Below are positions 63,443 to 64,000 of a DNA stretch of 64,000 bases, in pieces. Numbering within the stretch: position 1 is the first letter of the stretch; the number at the start of each line of letters is the position of its first letter. The notes under the pieces are model-generated. The model was not told where the DNA came from and searched no databases. It worked only from the letters and a program-made list of their open reading frames with translations. This stretch comes from Martinezella lusitana (GTDB taxonomy: Bacteria > Pseudomonadota > Alphaproteobacteria > Rhizobiales > Rhizobiaceae): positions 868,001 to 932,000 of the forward strand of contig NZ_JACHBG010000001.1 in the NCBI RefSeq assembly GCF_014207095.1. The letters run 5' to 3'. The translations under genes were made by a program, and so were the position numbers.

Positions 63443-64000
63443 TTATTCCTCAGGAGCACCCTTTGCAGGTTCCACCAGCAGCTTGCCGTTCTGGGGTTGG
63501 TTTTTCGAAGCCACGAACTGCGCCAGGATCGCTGCCTGCTTGCTGTTCAGTTCACGGACATTCGGGTTTGGCGTGGCCGAGACTCCCGATGCCGTGACCT
63601 GCGCAACCGGCTGTGACGAATTTGCCGTGGGGGCTGTTGCGTTGCGAATGACGGGGGGCGGCAGCACATCCGCGGAGGTGAGGCCGTTTACAGCGGCACG
63701 TTCGGGCGATTGCTGCGCCACGGGCTGCACCATGGTGGGGGGCGTGCTGTAGACGCTACGCATCATCGGTGTGATCGCTTGCCCACCGTCAGGCTGATTC
63801 TTGGCGAGCGTTCCGTCCGGATTGGCGGCGATCGGCGCCGGCGCGGCAAAGATGCTGCTTCTGCTCGCGTTGACACCCGTCGGCTGCGTCACCAGTCCGG
63901 CAATGCCGGTCTGCGCATCGGTGGGAGGCGCCGCAGGGGCAGGGTAGAACGCCTGATTCTGCTGGGTGACGATCTGCTGACGCGTGTTGGCGACGCTATG
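63443..64000 (-). CDS. Partial Pro/Ala/Gln-rich protein running off the right edge
   Basis: The C-terminal 185 residues of a protein whose start lies outside the window; the frame is open to base 64000. The sequence is low in structure: rich in Pro, Ala, Gln, Asn, Thr and Val (for example TPPTMVQPVAQQSPERAA), and ends in GKLLVEPAKGAPEE. No domain is recognisable in this part, and it may be the disordered tail of an envelope protein. Its upstream part would be needed to name it. Confidence 0.7.
   Translation of the reverse strand, partial: HSVANTRQQIVTQQNQAFYPAPAAPPTDAQTGIAGLVTQPTGVNASRSSIFAAPAPIAANPDGTLAKNQPDGGQAITPMMRSVYSTPPTMVQPVAQQSPERAAVNGLTSADVLPPPVIRNATAPTANSSQPVAQVTASGVSATPNPNVRELNSKQAAILAQFVASKNQPQNGKLLVEPAKGAPEE

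Overview
The window is a stretch of core chromosome from a Rhizobium-type alphaproteobacterium (Rhizobium/Agrobacterium group). The evidence is an ExoR-type exopolysaccharide regulator, a PopZ polar organiser, a fused SecDF, a class I PHA synthase, a Brucella Omp2b/RopA-type porin, TrmFO, DUF1127 proteins and a typical rhizobial gene order (nagZ-scpA-scpB-tatABC-serS-surE-pcm-nlpD). Base composition and codon use look even throughout. I saw no rRNA, CRISPR array, insertion sequence, integrase or phage block. Gene identities rest on motif and family recognition from the translated sequence; no database search was run.

Layout. 1-10 kb: sugar O-acetyltransferase, tRNA-Asn, two small secreted proteins, a porin, a YjaB-like acetyltransferase, an ABC exporter, a GNAT protein, a DUF883-like protein, tRNA-Cys and a Rap1a-like protein. 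10-26 kb: PCMT-like methyltransferase, popZ, valS, an OmpP1/FadL-like protein, exoR, xthA, erpA, dgt, argS and a SPOR-domain membrane protein. 26-36 kb: GNAT, nagZ-scpA-scpB-tatABC and serS-surE-pcm-nlpD-like. 36-43 kb: DUF815 ATPase, yajC-secDF followed by an Mth938/NDUFAF3-like and a squalene-synthase-like/NDUFAF6-like gene, a small membrane protein and trmFO. 43-45 kb: two DUF1127 micro-proteins and a minus-strand locus of three consecutive hairpins with CCTCCTCCC loops, the last being a strong terminator. 45-57 kb: DUF2157 and GDYXXLXY proteins, tRNA-Leu, tig, a HAD hydrolase, sthA, a phosphatase, radC, map, sfsA, phaC and a lipoprotein. 57-64 kb: alaC-like aminotransferase, hom, recJ, a broken phosphodiester glycosidase gene, three tRNA-Glu genes and a partial Pro/Ala-rich gene at the right edge.

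How the genes work together. Most genes are housekeeping: translation (valS, argS, serS, five types of tRNA, tig, map), envelope and export (tatABC, yajC-secDF, porin, NlpD-like), chromosome segregation and polarity (scpAB, popZ), DNA and nucleotide maintenance (xthA, radC, recJ, dgt) and carbon storage (phaC).

The most interesting element is the 43.4-44.7 kb block. It carries a probable 'cuckoo'-type anti-Shine-Dalgarno sRNA (CCUCCUCCC in three hairpin loops) beside two DUF1127 genes. The promoter regions of the sRNA and of one DUF1127 gene share a nearly identical 14-mer at the same distance from a TATATA-like box. Second is the linkage of two homologues of mitochondrial complex I assembly factors directly behind secDF. 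Third are several strong inverted repeats in intergenic DNA (near 4.7, 10.2 and 17.3 kb) that coding features do not explain.
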